A stretch of 36,998 bases of DNA from contig JAKARZ010000019.1 of assembly GCA_021828405.1 (NCBI GenBank), forward strand, positions 1-36,998, in the 5' to 3' direction. This DNA is from Bacillota bacterium. Lineage in GTDB: Bacteria > Bacillota_E > Sulfobacillia > Sulfobacillales > JAIMBI01. Every line of letters begins with the position of its first letter. The stretch's first letter is position 1. A program made the translations under genes and the position numbers. Shown here piece after piece: positions 1-9,516 of this stretch. The notes under the pieces are model-generated. The model was given only the letters and a program-made list of their open reading frames with translations, made no database searches and was not told the origin of the DNA.

Positions 1-32
1 TGCAATTCCTTGACGCGGCGTTGCTGATCCAT
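1..32 (-). CDS. Start of a gene running off the left edge, possibly istA transposase
   Basis: On the minus strand GGCAGGAGG is followed after 10 bases by ATG at 32, reading M-D-Q-Q-R-R-V-K-E-L before the window ends. A second in-frame ATG at 41 sits too close to the ribosome site. The position just inside the IS21-like end fits the first transposase gene of such an element. With only ten codons visible, identity cannot be confirmed. Confidence 0.35.
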   Translation of the reverse strand, partial: MDQQRRVKEL

Positions 33-130
33 CCGTACCATACCTCCTGCCGATCCCCCTCTCGTGAGCGTGCCGTCGGCACGCCGGCTCCACCGTAGAG
101 CGGGGGGGCGTGTTTGCCCAGGACCCGCGA

Positions 131-171
131 TGACAATGGGGAATTCCCGATGATGACGATGGGGAATTCCC
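131..171. repeat. Two direct repeats in the IS21-like end
   Basis: TGACAATGGGGAATTCCC at 131-148 and TGACGATGGGGAATTCCC at 154-171 differ at one base and start 23 bp apart. Each contains the palindrome GGGAATTCCC. A weaker related stretch, GGGTATTTTGAGGGTA, lies at about 184-199. Such repeats are probable transposase binding sites of the element. Confidence 0.7.
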
Positions 172-249
172 CTTGCCGATCCTGGGTATTTTGAGGGTAC
201 GATTTACAGGTGGTGGACCGACCGAGCCGGACCCAATATCCCGGAGCGC

Positions 250-500
250 ATACGTTGACCATTGTGGCCGACGGCGGCGGCCGCCACGGATCCCGACCGC
301 CTCTCGTTCACCCACGCGGTGCATGTGGTCCGGCGCACGCTCACCCGGCCCCCGGCCTTTTCCCCCTAACGCCTGGGCGCGCCGCCGAGCCCAGGTGTTG
401 GGGGAGATCGCGGCGGTCCGGCTCCCGCCCCGCCGTTGCCGGGTCAACCTCCGGGTCGTGAAACGCAAGATGTCCAACTGGCACCGAAAACGCGGGCGCC
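250..500 (+). pseudogene. C-terminal remnant of an IS4-type transposase
   Basis: One frame from about 280 reads ATDPDRLSFTHAVHVVRRTL and stops at 367-369. A second frame then continues with GEIAAVRLPPRRCRVN followed by VVKRKMSNW up to about 485. These two blocks are recognisable as the adjoining C-terminal parts of GC-rich IS4-type transposases (DPDRLSFT, then RLPPRR and KRKMSN). They are now in different frames, so at least one frameshift separates them. No catalytic core is present. This is a dead fragment bordered by the IS21-like end on the left and an IS3-type fragment on the right. Confidence 0.65.
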
Positions 501-560
501 CTCAACTTCCGGTTTGGCGAGACCCCGTGAGCGTCCCTCAGTCAACGGTATTGGGGCTAG

Positions 561-1110
561 GACTACCGGCTCTATGTGATTCTGGACATCTACCGCCGCA
601 CCGTGGTGGGGTGGCTCGTGGCCCCGACGGAGGCCACATGGCGGGTCGCCGCGGTCATCCGCGCCACCGTGCGGCGCCACGGCGTCGCGTGCGACCCCTT
701 GACTTTGCAGGCCGGCCACGGGGCCGCGATGGTGTCCCCGCCCGTCGCGGCCCTCTTGACGGAGCTCGGCGTGACGAAGAGCCCCGCCCGGCCCCAGACC
801 TCCAACGACAACCCGTACTCCGAAGCCCAATTCACGACCCTCACGTATCGGCCCGACTTCCCGGATCGCTTCCCCCGCCTCGCGGCGGCGCGCCGGTGGC
901 TGCGGCGGTTTTTCCACTGGTACAACACGGAACACCGGCACAGCGGACTGGGGTGGTTGCCCTCGGCGGTGGTGCACCGCGGCGACGGGCCCGCCGTCCA
1001 GCGGCACCCGGCCGCCGGCCTGGCGGCGGCCTACGCTCGCCACCCTCAGGTATGGGGCCGGCCCACCCCAGCCCCCGGCCCTCCCGGACCGCGTGGCCAT
1101 CAATCCCCCC
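561..1110 (+). pseudogene. Decayed IS3-family integrase (rve domain) fragment
   Basis: From about 561 the frame reads DYRLYVILDIYRRTVVGW, then SNDNPYSEAQFTTL and FHWYNTEHRHSGLG, the standard order of the IS3-family OrfB catalytic domain. The first Asp (LDIY) and the Glu (SEAQF) are kept. The second catalytic Asp is lost: the usual LHADRG is LQAGHG here. A TAG at 558-560 closes the frame just upstream and the N-terminal half of the transposase is missing. The open frame continues to 1364, but nothing transposase-like is seen beyond roughly 1110. It is therefore an inactive, 5'-truncated copy. Confidence 0.8.
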
Positions 1111-1369
1111 GAGGGTCCCCCGTAACAAGAGTGCGTGCATGTCTTGGCCTGATCTGTCCCCAGGGGCTTGACACCTACCGATCCGGGGGGCCCTCCCACG
1201 AGGCAGGCGGCGGCTTGCGGTCGGGTGCCCGCCACGGCCCGCCTGGACGCCGGCCGTGCGTTGCGCCCGCCAGGTCGTCAAGGGCGCCGCGCAGAACCCC
1301 CGGCGTCGCTCGGCACGCACTCCGGTGCCCATGCACAGCCGCGGTCACGGTCGGCGTCGTGTAGCACTA

Positions 1370-1600
1370 ACGGGTTTTCCGCCGAGCCCATGCGTCTAAC
1401 GAGAGCGCGTGCCGCAACAGGTTGCGTAGCGCGTGCACCCGACACCGCTGCCACGGGGCCCCTGGGAACACGGGGTGAATCGCCGCCGCCAAGCCATGGT
1501 GCGCGTCGCTGATGACCAAGTGGCACCCCCGCGAGCTTTGTGCCGTCAGGTCCCGCCAGAAGCCGGTCCGGCACGGCAAGGGGGCAAAGTCGTTTCCTCC
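1370..1600 (-). pseudogene. IS256-family (mutator-type) transposase fragment
   Basis: On the minus strand the frame ending near 1370 reads FWRDLTAQ, then HLVISDAHHGLAAAIHPVFP and WQRCRVHALRNLL. This is the central block of IS256-family transposases, including the catalytic Asp in SDAH. Upstream residues are unrecognisable and the frame stops soon after the WQRCRVH block, so both the N-terminal half and the last catalytic Glu region are gone. It is a third type of transposase debris within less than 2 kb. The 260 bases between this piece and the IS3-type fragment show nothing I can assign. Confidence 0.75.
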
Positions 1601-1930
1601 CGCAGCGTGGGCCTCTGCCTGGGGACCCGTGTGGGCCGGCACTCCCTCCACGGTGGCCCAATCACTCCGCAGCTGGTCGTCTATCGAAGCACCCGGTGGC
1701 CTCGCTGTTAGCCTCGCTTCCTCACAAAGGCATTGAACCGGCGCGGGAGTCCCGCACACCGATCCAATCGAGCCTCCTCCGGATCAGAAGGATCTCCCGC
1801 AAGCCTAAGAGGACCCCGCTACGGGAGTGGGGTGAGGATCGTCCACTCCACCGGCGGCTCTTCGCCGCCGCCGATGTTGATTCTCCTGGCGCACTGTACG
1901 GCCAAGAGCCGTCTGGTTGCAGCCGTGCGG

Positions 1931-3160
1931 TCACGAGCCGAGTTGGATGGGCTGTATCGCCACGGCCCCCGCCAGTCCGGCACTCCCTCCGGTGGCCGGA
2001 AAACCCGCGCAGTCACCCAAGCCTCCACCGCCACCGGACCCTACTGGAACTCCAAGGGAGACGTCGCCCCCCACGCCCCCTGCCCTGCTGCCTCCCCAGG
2101 TGTCTCCAAGGTAGCGGTCAGCAGCGTGGTGGGCCCCAAGTCGACGATCGTTCCACTTTCGCTGTAGAGGGAGGGGTAGTGAACGATACCGTCCAAATTG
2201 CCGCTGGCATGCCGGCACCCCCTGCGGATCCGGCTCCACCTCCAGCCCCGCCGATGGCCTCCACCATCGGGTGAATAACCGATGCACCCCAGACGGAAGA
2301 GCTCTGCCCGCCGCTGCCGACCTCTCCCGGCGCCCCTCCCGCCCCTCCATTTCCGACCAGCACATTGATAGACTCTCCCGGACTCACTTCCGTGACCACC
2401 TTGCCAAACTCCCCGCTGGCGCCCCCACCCCCGGCCTGAGAGCTCGTGGCACCGGCTCCGCCGCCCCACGCCTCCATCTCAACCGCATTCACTCCGGTGG
2501 GCACCGTGTAGGTGTAGGTGCCTGGCGTCGTGTAGACGACCGACCCCGTGAATCCCGGAACGTCCTGGGGTCCCTGGGGTCCTTGCGAGCCGGGAAGCCC
2601 GGTGAGCCCGGGTTGGCCTTGGCTGGCCAATGAAGTGACACACCGGAGCCCCAGTCGGCTTGGGTCAGCGGGCCGTACAGTTACTCAGTCGCGGTGTCCA
2701 CATACATGTCGCCAAGATTCCCCCGCCCCACGGTCGGCGCTGTGGATCCCGTGAGCAGTTGCGTCGGTGGCTGGGCGTCCACGACCGCTCCGGAGCCGAG
2801 GGCAGCCGACCACGCCTGCTTCGCCAGCTCGGCGGCTGGCAGCACGTACGCCATGATGCGGTAGACCGTGTTGAGGACGAAGCTGTCCCTGTTGGAGTAG
2901 TTCTGCGCGTCCGTCCAGGACCCATTGGGACTTTCGACCCACAATTGGTACTCGGGTGATGGAACGTTGTTCGCCGTGGCGGTAATTACCACGGCTTCTC
3001 CAGGGATCTCAAGGGTGTCAGCCAGCCGTACCGCCAGCGTGGGGAGCCCCGCTGCCGACCAGTCTGAGAGCTTCGCCTGACCCGAGGGAGTGGCGCCCCG
3101 CTGGCTGTGCTCGTGTCCCGCCACAGCGAATGTCCAATGGAATTTGGCGCCAGAAACTCG
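1931..3160 (-). pseudogene. Broken surface protein: Ig-like domain, collagen-like repeat, glycine-rich C-terminal domain
   Basis: Read on the minus strand, the first part (about 3124-2690) contains GEAVVITATANN, YQLWVESPNGSW and QNYSNRDSF, an Ig-like repeat of the kind found in surface proteins of Firmicutes. It ends in GNLGDMYVDTATE followed by TAA. The same frame then continues LYGPLTQADWGSGVSL, so the stop is internal. A frameshift leads into a Gly-X-Y segment (GQPGLTGLPGSQGPQGPQ) near 2630-2570. Next come VPTGVNAVEMEAWGGGAG and a glycine-rich stretch, with more frame changes near 2200 and 2055, ending at GAVAIQPIQL near 1935. The order matches secreted or phage-tail-like collagenous proteins. 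At least one stop and three frameshifts make it a pseudogene. Signal peptide and original N-terminus are not visible. Confidence 0.65.
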
Positions 3161-3928
3161 GCGCCGACATCACGCCGACCGGCTGGGTCGTTTGCGCCTC
3201 ACCTACGTGAAGAGATCCTGAAGGAGAAGGGATTTGGTCCCGGAACGGAGAAACTTTCCGTTGGGATCCCGTCTGCAGAACCGGCGCGTCCGTGTGTGGA
3301 GGGGACAGCGTGCAGCCATGAAGCCCAATGTCCACATGGGTTTGATCATAACATGACCGCGCGGCGTTGGAACGGGGGACGGTGGCGGCCTGCCTGTGAC
3401 CCAGGGCCTCGCCCCAGACGCGTCAGAAGCTGACGATTCCGGTCATCCCGCGCCAGCCGTGCGTGTTGGGGCGGCCCTACGCCTGGGCAGTGGTTCCGGA
3501 GCATCGCGCATTAGAACGGCTCACCATCGGACCGAAACGTCGCTCGACCGACAGGGTTTCAGGAGGAAGAACTCGCCGGGTCACTGGGACTATCCAATTT
3601 CCCGTCAATCTTGCGGCAGCGCCCCCCTGGTCCTGGTTTGGGGTCGGAGCGCGCTGGGCATCGGGACAAAGGCGCCACGCAAGCGGTACGGCTCCCCGGA
3701 ACCCACGCGTCGCTAGGCCCCAGTCCACTCTTCTTCGGCGCCAGGTTGCCTCCCCGTGAAAGCCATGCGCGGGCGTGGTGCCTGTCCAAACCTCCCCGTT
3801 GTTCTGATGCGTCGGTCGTGTCGCCCGCGGCACTTGCGATGAGGGGGGGCGGGTGCTGTACCCCTAATCGCGACTGCCGCTTGGCATCACCTTTGACCCC
3901 AGTCCCTCGCCCCAGACCGTAACGCCCC
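3161..3928. other. No recognisable gene
   Basis: Open frames occur on both strands, but none has a good ribosome site plus a recognisable protein sequence. Their compositions (Arg, Pro and Gly-rich, with no hydrophobic periodicity) look like chance frames in GC-rich DNA. The stretch probably contains the decayed N-terminal end of the surface-protein pseudogene and spacer DNA. No RNA gene or clear terminator was seen. Confidence 0.5.
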
Positions 3929-3964
3929 ATGGCTAGGGCGTTGCACTTGTGCTACGACGACTTC

Positions 3965-4219
3965 ATGCACAGGAGCATCACGCAACGAGCGTTGCGCAAC
4001 AACAGCGGCGCCATCATGCGAGCCCTGGATCGCGGCGAGACATTTGTGCTCACGCGGAACGGCGTGCCGGTGGGCGAGCTGGCGCCGTTTTCCCGTCGAC
4101 GATTCGTGCCGGCCGCCGCCGTGTGGACGGCGTTCCGTGGAGCACCCGACATCGACGCGGCCCAGTTCCGATCCGACGTTGATGCGATGCTTAACCAAAC
4201 GATCGCGGCGCGTGAGTGA
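3965..4219 (+). CDS. Phd/YefM-type antitoxin
   Basis: This 84-residue protein reads RALRNNSGAIMRALDRGE, then FVLTRNGVPVGELAPF, the usual N-terminal DNA-binding fold of Phd/YefM antitoxins. The C-terminal part (DIDAAQFRSDVDAMLNQ) would bind and neutralise the toxin. An in-frame ATG at 3929 would add 12 residues. I prefer 3965 because the family motif begins right after it, though neither start has a clear ribosome site, so leaderless translation is possible. The stop overlaps the next start by 8 bases, the standard arrangement for a toxin-antitoxin pair. The pair would be autoregulated by antitoxin binding upstream; that is known for the family and not shown here. Confidence 0.85.
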   Translation: MHRSITQRALRNNSGAIMRALDRGETFVLTRNGVPVGELAPFSRRRFVPAAAVWTAFRGAPDIDAAQFRSDVDAMLNQTIAARE

Positions 4220-4637
4220 ACTACGTTTGGTTCGCGGTCTTGTGGACACGTGCGTCATCATCGATTTGCCGCACATCGACCCACAGCAGCTTCCCCAAGA
4301 GCTCGTGATTTCGGCCATCACCCTGGCTGAGCTGGCCGCAGGACCGCACGCAACGGGCAATTCGCAGGAGCGCGCTCGGAGACAGGATCGTCTGCAACGG
4401 GTAGAAGCCCTCTTCGACCCGTTGCCTATCGATGCGCCCGTGGCGAGAGCCTACGGGCAACTGTATGCGGCGGTGGTCGCTGCGGGTCGCAAAATGCGGG
4501 GGCCTCGCGCATTTGACTTGATGATTGCGGCGACCGCGCTGGCCAATCAACTTCCCCTCTACACCAGCAATCCCGGGGACTTTCGTGATGTCACCACCCT
4601 TGTGGAGATCCGGTCAGTGTCCCCCGCGATGCGGTGA
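4212..4637 (+). CDS. VapC-type PIN-domain ribonuclease toxin
   Basis: The 141-residue product begins at GTG 4212, overlapping the antitoxin stop. It shows the PIN-domain acidic residues in order: Asp12 (LVDTCVIID), Glu40 (ITLAELAAG), Asp102 (RAFDLMIAATA) and Asp123 in SNPGDF. PIN toxins are Mg-dependent endoribonucleases, usually cutting tRNA or rRNA to halt growth. A frame open from 4044 would give a longer product running through the antitoxin gene in another frame; the start at 4212 removes that overlap and gives the normal VapC length. All active-site residues are intact, so the pair may be functional, although it sits among decayed genes. Confidence 0.9.
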   Translation: MSELRLVRGLVDTCVIIDLPHIDPQQLPQELVISAITLAELAAGPHATGNSQERARRQDRLQRVEALFDPLPIDAPVARAYGQLYAAVVAAGRKMRGPRAFDLMIAATALANQLPLYTSNPGDFRDVTTLVEIRSVSPAMR

Positions 4638-5137
4638 TAAATGGCGGTGCATCGCGGAACATCTCACGGCGCAGCTAACCACCTTTGCACGACGCCTGGT
4701 CGATCGGTGACTTCCGCAGCGGCCCGGGACCGATTCACCCGTGGCCAGGCGCAGTGTGAGGAGAACCTCTCACGTCATTCTTCCAGACCTCCCCATCGTG
4801 CCGCCTCGCTCGGATGTACGGCTGGCTCCCTCCCCCGCAGAGGTGGAGACCCCTTCCGGCCTGGCGCGGGGCTCGACGTGTGGCAGCCGAAAGACTGGAC
4901 GCTCAGCCTGTGGCTTTCCGTCGGCCGTCAGGACGGAGCGCGTCCTTTCTCTACTGCGACCACCCGGCCGTGGCTCCCGGGGGGTCCCACGGGGTCCTTG
5001 CGCATGGCGCGGGGCACGGGGCGGGGAAACTACACGGCGTCGACGATCCATCTGCGGCAGGGCACGCGCCACTGACCCGTGGCCGTGATGGCATGTCTCC
5101 GTCGTGGCCCGGTGCGCAGGGTGGGCCCCCGTCACGC
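4638..5137. other. Spacer without a recognisable gene
   Basis: About 500 bases between vapC and the gyrA promoter. A plus-strand frame through 4860-5075 reads WQPKDWTLSLWLSVGRQ and TASTIHLRQGTRH, which has a protein-like feel and might be the tail of a degraded gene, but I cannot place it in a family and it has no credible start. No hairpin terminator for vapC is evident. Confidence 0.4.
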
Positions 5138-5143
5138 TATAAT
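5138..5143 (+). promoter_or_regulatory. Probable -10 box of the gyrA promoter
   Basis: A perfect TATAAT lies 38 bases before the gyrA start and would place transcription start near 5150 with a short leader. The -35 position (about 5115-5120, CGCAGG) does not resemble TTGACA, so the promoter is weak, needs an activator, or uses other contacts. Confidence 0.5.
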
Positions 5144-5180
5144 TGAGACGTTACACAGCAGGGTCCAGAGAGGGAGCGTC

Positions 5181-7622
5181 ATGGCCGAAGCTGGTCGGGT
5201 ATTACCTATCGATATCGAAGTGGAGATGCGCCGGTCCTACATCGACTACGCAATGAGCGTGATCGTGAGTCGTGCGCTGCCCGATGCGCGCGATGGCCTA
5301 AAGCCCGTACACCGCCGCATTCTGTACGCGATGCACGAGCTTTCGAACGGGCCCACCCAGCCGCACAAGAAGTCGGCCCGTGTGGTGGGCGAAGTGCTGG
5401 GCAAGTACCACCCGCACGGCGATCCGGCCGTGTACGACGCGATGGTGCGAATGGCCCAGGATTTTTCCTGCCGCTACATCCTCGTGGATGGCCACGGGAA
5501 CTTCGGGTCGCTGGACGGCGACCCACCCGCCGCCATGCGCTACACCGAGGTACGCATGTCGCGCCTGGCCACCGAGATGCTGGCGGACATCGGCAAGGAC
5601 ACCGTGCCGTTTCAGCCCAACTTTGACGAGGAATTTCAGGAGCCGGTGGTTCTGCCGGCGCGCATCCCCAACCTTTTAGTCAACGGCACGTCGGGCATTG
5701 CCGTGGGCATGGCCACCAACATCCCGCCCCACAACCTGACGGAGGTGGCCAACGCCACCATCCACCTGATTGACCACCCGGATGCGCCCATCGAGGACCT
5801 GCTGCGGATCGTCCCCGGGCCGGACTTTCCCACCGGCGGCCTGATCCTGGGCCGCGAAGGGATCCGCCAGGCCTATACGACCGGCCGCGGCATCATCACC
5901 ATGCGAGGAGTGGCCGCCACCGAAGAGGGTCTGCCGGGCCGCATGCGTATCGCCATCACCGAGATCCCGTTCCAGCTCAACAAGGCACGCCTCTTGGAGC
6001 GTATCGCGGCGCTGGTGCAGGAGCGCAAGATCGAGGGCATCGCCGACCTGCGCGACGAGTCGGACCGGCACGGCGTGCGGGTGGTGCTAGAGCTAAAGCG
6101 CGACGCCAAGCCGTTGGTCATCCTGAACCAGCTGTACAAGTACACGCCGCTGCAGCAAACATTTGGGATTATCATGCTCGCGCTGGTCAACGGGCGGCCA
6201 GTTGTGCTGACGCTGGCGGAGATGCTGCAGGAGTTCATCGCCCACCGCGAAGTGGTCATCACGCGGCGTACCCAGTTTGATCTCGAAAAGGCGGAGGCGC
6301 GTGCGCACATCCTGGAGGGCCTCCGGATTGCGCTGGAGCACCTAGACGAGGTCATTGCCCTGATTCGGGCCTCGGAGAGCCCTGAAGCAGCGCGCACGGG
6401 CCTGGAAGAGCGTTTTGGGCTCTCGGAACGGCAGGCTCAGGCAATTTTGGACATGCGCCTCCAGCGGCTGACCGCGCTGGAGCGCGACAAGATTGAAGCC
6501 GAGTACCAGGAGGTGGCGGCCGAGATCGCCCGCCTGAAAGGCATTCTGGCCGACCCAGCGCTGGTGCGCGGCATCGTGAAGGACGAGCTCATTCAGGTGC
6601 GCGACCAGTATGGGGACGCGCGGCGCACCCAGATTGTCGCCGCCGTTCAGAGCTTCGCGGACGAGGACCTGATTCCCGAGCAAGCGATGGTGGTGACGAT
6701 GACGCACCGGGGCTACATCAAGCGGCAGCCGGTGGCCACTTACCGGGCGCAGCACCGCGGGGGCCGGGGCATCAGTGGGGGATCGGTGCGCGAGGACGAT
6801 TTCTTGGCGCACCTGTTCACCGCCTCTACGCACGACTATCTGTGCTTTTTCACCAACAAAGGCCGGGCCTACCGGGTGAAGGTGCATGAAATTCCCGAGG
6901 CGTCGCGGCAAGCGAAAGGCAACGCGGTCGTGAACCTGCTGCCGCTGGATGCGTCCGAACGCATTGCCGCTGTGCAGGTGCTCCCCAAGGACGCCACCGA
7001 AGGCTTTTGGGTGTTTGCCACCAAGCGCGGCACGATCAAGCGGACGCCGCTGGAAGCTTACCGGTCCTGGCGCGGGGCGGGGCTCATCGCCATCAGCCTG
7101 GATGACGACGATGAGCTGATTGCCGTGGACACCGGGGCTGGCGGGGGCGACATCCTGCTGGGCACCGCCAAGGGCGTCGTGATTCGCTTTTCGGCCGATG
7201 ACGTCCGCCCGATGGGGCGGCAGGCGCGTGGCGTGCGCGGCATCCGGCTCAAGCCGGGAGACCGGGTGGTGAGCCTGGCGCTGGTCAAAGACACGGGCCA
7301 GCTACTGGTGGTGTCTGCCAACGGCCAGGGCAAGCGCACGCCGATTTCCCGCTTTCGGGTTACCGGCCGCGGCGGGCAAGGTATCATAGGCATGCAGCGC
7401 ACCGCGAAGACTGGTGATCTGGTGAGCCTCATCCCCGTTCAGGGTACCGAGGAAATCATGCTCATCTCCGCCGAGGGTACAATGATCCGCACCCCGGTGG
7501 CCAGCATTTCCGTCCAGGGACGCCCCTCGCAGGGGGTGTCCGTGATGCGGCTGGGCGAGGCGCAAAGTGTGGCGGCCGTGGCGCTCATCCGTAGCGAGTC
7601 AGACGAAGTCGAGGAGCCATGA
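5181..7622 (+). CDS. gyrA: DNA gyrase subunit A
   Basis: This 813-residue protein is the breakage-reunion subunit of gyrase, which introduces negative supercoils together with GyrB. The start ATG follows GAGAGGGAG and gives the expected N-terminus ([20 protein letters not shown]). The catalytic Tyr121 lies in AAMRYTEV. The C-terminal domain has the GyrA-box variant QHRGGRG at residues 524-530, which supports gyrase rather than topoisomerase IV. In the quinolone-determining region the sequence is [10 protein letters not shown]: Pro82 replaces the usual Ser (E. coli Ser83), while Asp86 is kept. The gene is not next to gyrB; it faces it from the opposite strand about 4 kb away. The stop overlaps an ATG (ATGA) in the pdxS frame, and pdxS probably starts further down. 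Confidence 0.98.
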   Translation: MAEAGRVLPIDIEVEMRRSYIDYAMSVIVSRALPDARDGLKPVHRRILYAMHELSNGPTQPHKKSARVVGEVLGKYHPHGDPAVYDAMVRMAQDFSCRYILVDGHGNFGSLDGDPPAAMRYTEVRMSRLATEMLADIGKDTVPFQPNFDEEFQEPVVLPARIPNLLVNGTSGIAVGMATNIPPHNLTEVANATIHLIDHPDAPIEDLLRIVPGPDFPTGGLILGREGIRQAYTTGRGIITMRGVAATEEGLPGRMRIAITEIPFQLNKARLLERIAALVQERKIEGIADLRDESDRHGVRVVLELKRDAKPLVILNQLYKYTPLQQTFGIIMLALVNGRPVVLTLAEMLQEFIAHREVVITRRTQFDLEKAEARAHILEGLRIALEHLDEVIALIRASESPEAARTGLEERFGLSERQAQAILDMRLQRLTALERDKIEAEYQEVAAEIARLKGILADPALVRGIVKDELIQVRDQYGDARRTQIVAAVQSFADEDLIPEQAMVVTMTHRGYIKRQPVATYRAQHRGGRGISGGSVREDDFLAHLFTASTHDYLCFFTNKGRAYRVKVHEIPEASRQAKGNAVVNLLPLDASERIAAVQVLPKDATEGFWVFATKRGTIKRTPLEAYRSWRGAGLIAISLDDDDELIAVDTGAGGGDILLGTAKGVVIRFSADDVRPMGRQARGVRGIRLKPGDRVVSLALVKDTGQLLVVSANGQGKRTPISRFRVTGRGGQGIIGMQRTAKTGDLVSLIPVQGTEEIMLISAEGTMIRTPVASISVQGRPSQGVSVMRLGEAQSVAAVALIRSESDEVEEP

Positions 7623-7693
7623 CGGACGCAGCAGACGAGTACGAACCCACAGACACGAGAGTGGCTGTCATGCGGCAAAAAGGTGGCGAAGAG

Positions 7694-8593
7694 ATGGCAC
7701 AGGTAAATCAGCGTGATCGGGGGACCGCCAGCGTCAAAGAGGGCTTGGCGGAAATGCTGAAGGGCGGCGTTATTATGGACGTCACCACCCCGGAGCAAGC
7801 TCGCATTGCTGAGCAGGCGGGCGCGGTGGCCGTCATGGCGCTCGAGCGCGTCCCGGCCGACATTCGCGCGGCGGGTGGCGTGGCCCGCATGGCCGACCCC
7901 AGCATCGTCAAGGCCATCAATGCAGCGGTTGAGATTCCCGTCATGGCCAAGGCGCGCATCGGGCACTTCGTCGAGGCGCAGGTGCTGGAGGCGCTTGAGG
8001 TCGACTACATCGATGAGAGCGAAGTGCTGACCCCGGCCGACGAGCAGCATCACATCGACAAGTGGAACTTCAATGTGCCGTTTGTCTGCGGCGCCCGTAA
8101 CCTCGGTGAGGCTCTCCGGCGCATCGCCGAAGGCGCGGCCATGATCCGCACCAAGGGGGAGCCCGGAACCGGCAACGTCGTCGAGGCGGTGCGGCACCTC
8201 CGGACCGTACTTGGCGAGATTCGGCGCGTGACGGCGGCGCCCGCGGAGGAGCTGGGCACGCTGGCTAAAGAGTTCGGCGCCCCGCTGGAGCTGGTGCGCC
8301 GCGTCCGAGAGATGGGGCGCCTGCCCGTCGTGCATTTCGTCGCCGGCGGCATTGCCACCCCCGCCGATGCCGCTCTGATGATGCAGCTGGGCGCCGACGG
8401 CATCTTCGTCGGGTCTGGGATCTTCAAGTCGCAAAACCCCGCCGCCATGGCACGGGCAATTGTGCGTGCCACCCTGCACTACAACGACCCCGCCGTGATT
8501 GCGGAAGTGTCCGAGAGCGTGGGGCAGGCTATGCCCGGGTTGGAGATGTCCACCCTCGCGCCGAGCGACCGGATGCAGGAGCGCGGCTGGTAG
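7694..8593 (+). CDS. pdxS: Pyridoxal 5'-phosphate synthase, PdxS subunit
   Basis: PdxS condenses ribose 5-phosphate, glyceraldehyde 3-phosphate and ammonia into PLP in the cytoplasm. The 299-residue protein has the catalytic Asp29 ([12 protein letters not shown]), Lys86 ([11 protein letters not shown]) and Lys154 ([13 protein letters not shown]), and the phosphate-binding [12 protein letters not shown] near the C-terminus. An in-frame ATG at 7619 overlaps the gyrA stop and would add 25 residues ([10 protein letters not shown]...) not seen in the family. I choose 7694 because AGGTGGCGAAGAG precedes it and the length then fits. The pdxT start follows the stop codon directly. Co-transcription with gyrA is likely, with 71 bases between. 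Confidence 0.97.
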   Translation: MAQVNQRDRGTASVKEGLAEMLKGGVIMDVTTPEQARIAEQAGAVAVMALERVPADIRAAGGVARMADPSIVKAINAAVEIPVMAKARIGHFVEAQVLEALEVDYIDESEVLTPADEQHHIDKWNFNVPFVCGARNLGEALRRIAEGAAMIRTKGEPGTGNVVEAVRHLRTVLGEIRRVTAAPAEELGTLAKEFGAPLELVRRVREMGRLPVVHFVAGGIATPADAALMMQLGADGIFVGSGIFKSQNPAAMARAIVRATLHYNDPAVIAEVSESVGQAMPGLEMSTLAPSDRMQERGW

Positions 8594-9205
8594 GTGCGCG
8601 TCGGCGTCTTGGCCATCCAGGGGGACGTGCGGGAGCATCGCCGCCACCTGGGGCGGCTGGGGGTTGATGCCCCAGAGGTGCGGAGACCGGGCGAGCTTCT
8701 AGGGCTCGCCGGTCTCATCATGCCGGGCGGCGAGAGTAGCACGATCGGGATGCTGATGTCCGAAACCGGTCTCTTGGATGCCCTGCGCGTCAAGGTGGCC
8801 GAGGGATTCCCCGTGTATGGCACGTGCGCCGGGATGATCCTGCTCGCCGATCGCGTGCAAGGAGCTCGAGGCGCCTCGCCCACCTGGCTGGGGGGCCTGG
8901 ATGCCACGGTGGCCCGCAATGCCTATGGGCGGCAGGTCCAGTCGTTTGAAGCCGACATTCCGGTGAGCGTGCTGGGCCCGGAGCCGGTGCACGTCGTGTT
9001 CATTCGCGCCCCGCGCATTCTGTCCGCAGGCTCCGCGGTGCACGTGCTGGGGGAACTTGACGGCGAGCCCGTGCTGGTGGAGCAAGGGGCCATTCTGGCC
9101 TCGAGCTTCCACCCGGAACTCACGGACGATCTGCGCATCCACCGCTATTTTGCCGCCAAGGCCCGGCGGTTTCTGGAGGAAGTCGCCGCCCAACCCGCCA
9201 CATAG
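8594..9205 (+). CDS. pdxT: Pyridoxal 5'-phosphate synthase, glutaminase subunit PdxT
   Basis: PdxT hydrolyses glutamine and passes ammonia to PdxS. The 203-residue class I glutaminase shows LAIQGDVREH at the start, the oxyanion segment PGGESSTIGML, the nucleophile Cys78 in YGTCAGM, and the His173/Glu175 pair in SFHPEL. The GTG start abuts the pdxS stop (TAG-GTG) with no spacer, so translation is surely coupled. No separate promoter is visible, and the gene ends an apparent gyrA-pdxS-pdxT transcript. Confidence 0.96.
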   Translation: MRVGVLAIQGDVREHRRHLGRLGVDAPEVRRPGELLGLAGLIMPGGESSTIGMLMSETGLLDALRVKVAEGFPVYGTCAGMILLADRVQGARGASPTWLGGLDATVARNAYGRQVQSFEADIPVSVLGPEPVHVVFIRAPRILSAGSAVHVLGELDGEPVLVEQGAILASSFHPELTDDLRIHRYFAAKARRFLEEVAAQPAT

Positions 9206-9516
9206 GCTCGGGCCCGACACCTTTTCCGGTGCCCTCGCTTCCCGGCTGCAGGTAGCGGTCCTTCTCCCGTTGCATGACCCCATTCGCTTCGGCCACCTCA
9301 TCTCGGAGCCCGACACGCCCAATTTCGCGGCGGATGGCCGCCGGCCTCCCCGTGACGCCTGTCACCGCACCGCCCCCCTTGACGGCCGGGTGCACAACCC
9401 CGGTTCTCAGAAAGTTAACTCCGCGATCTCAAGGGCTTAATACGAACTATTCATAATGACTCCGGGACCGTGTCCCCGAGTGCCACGGGGTTTATCAGAA
9501 AGGAAGATCGGGCGTT
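9206..9516. other. Spacer between pdxT and the transporter gene
   Basis: No gene is seen. CCCCG (9474-9478) and CGGGG (9486-9490) can pair and are followed by TTT, a weak hairpin. The right half turns AT-rich (TTAATACGAACTATTCATAATG at about 9437-9458), and CATAAT could be a -10 box, but no matching -35 was found. AAAGGAAG near 9499-9506 is the ribosome site of the next gene. The AT-rich character runs on into that gene. Confidence 0.45.

Larger units (their letters stand above)
1..208 (-). mobile_element. Left end of an IS21-like insertion sequence (partial)
   Basis: Read on the minus strand, position 208 begins with TGTAAATCGTACC, and TGT is the usual tip of IS21-family elements. Inward of it are two near-identical direct repeats, then a ribosome site and a start codon close to the window edge. 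IS21-family ends typically carry several repeats of about 20 bp between the tip and istA, which is what is seen here. The element body lies outside the window, so the transposase itself cannot be checked. Immediately to the right of 208 begins a decayed IS4-type transposase piece, so the IS21-like element may have inserted next to or into it. The family call is an inference from end structure. Confidence 0.5.

Noticed and set aside
444..1235. Long minus-strand open frame over the IS fragments
   Set aside because: Transposase motifs are on the plus strand; the minus frame is a GC-driven shadow.
3477..3833. Minus-strand open frame of 118 codons
   Set aside because: No start signal, low-complexity Arg/Pro/Thr composition and no recognisable motif.
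7619..7693. Extended pdxS start overlapping the gyrA stop
   Set aside because: It gives 25 extra residues absent from the family, and the internal ATG at 7694 has a better ribosome site.
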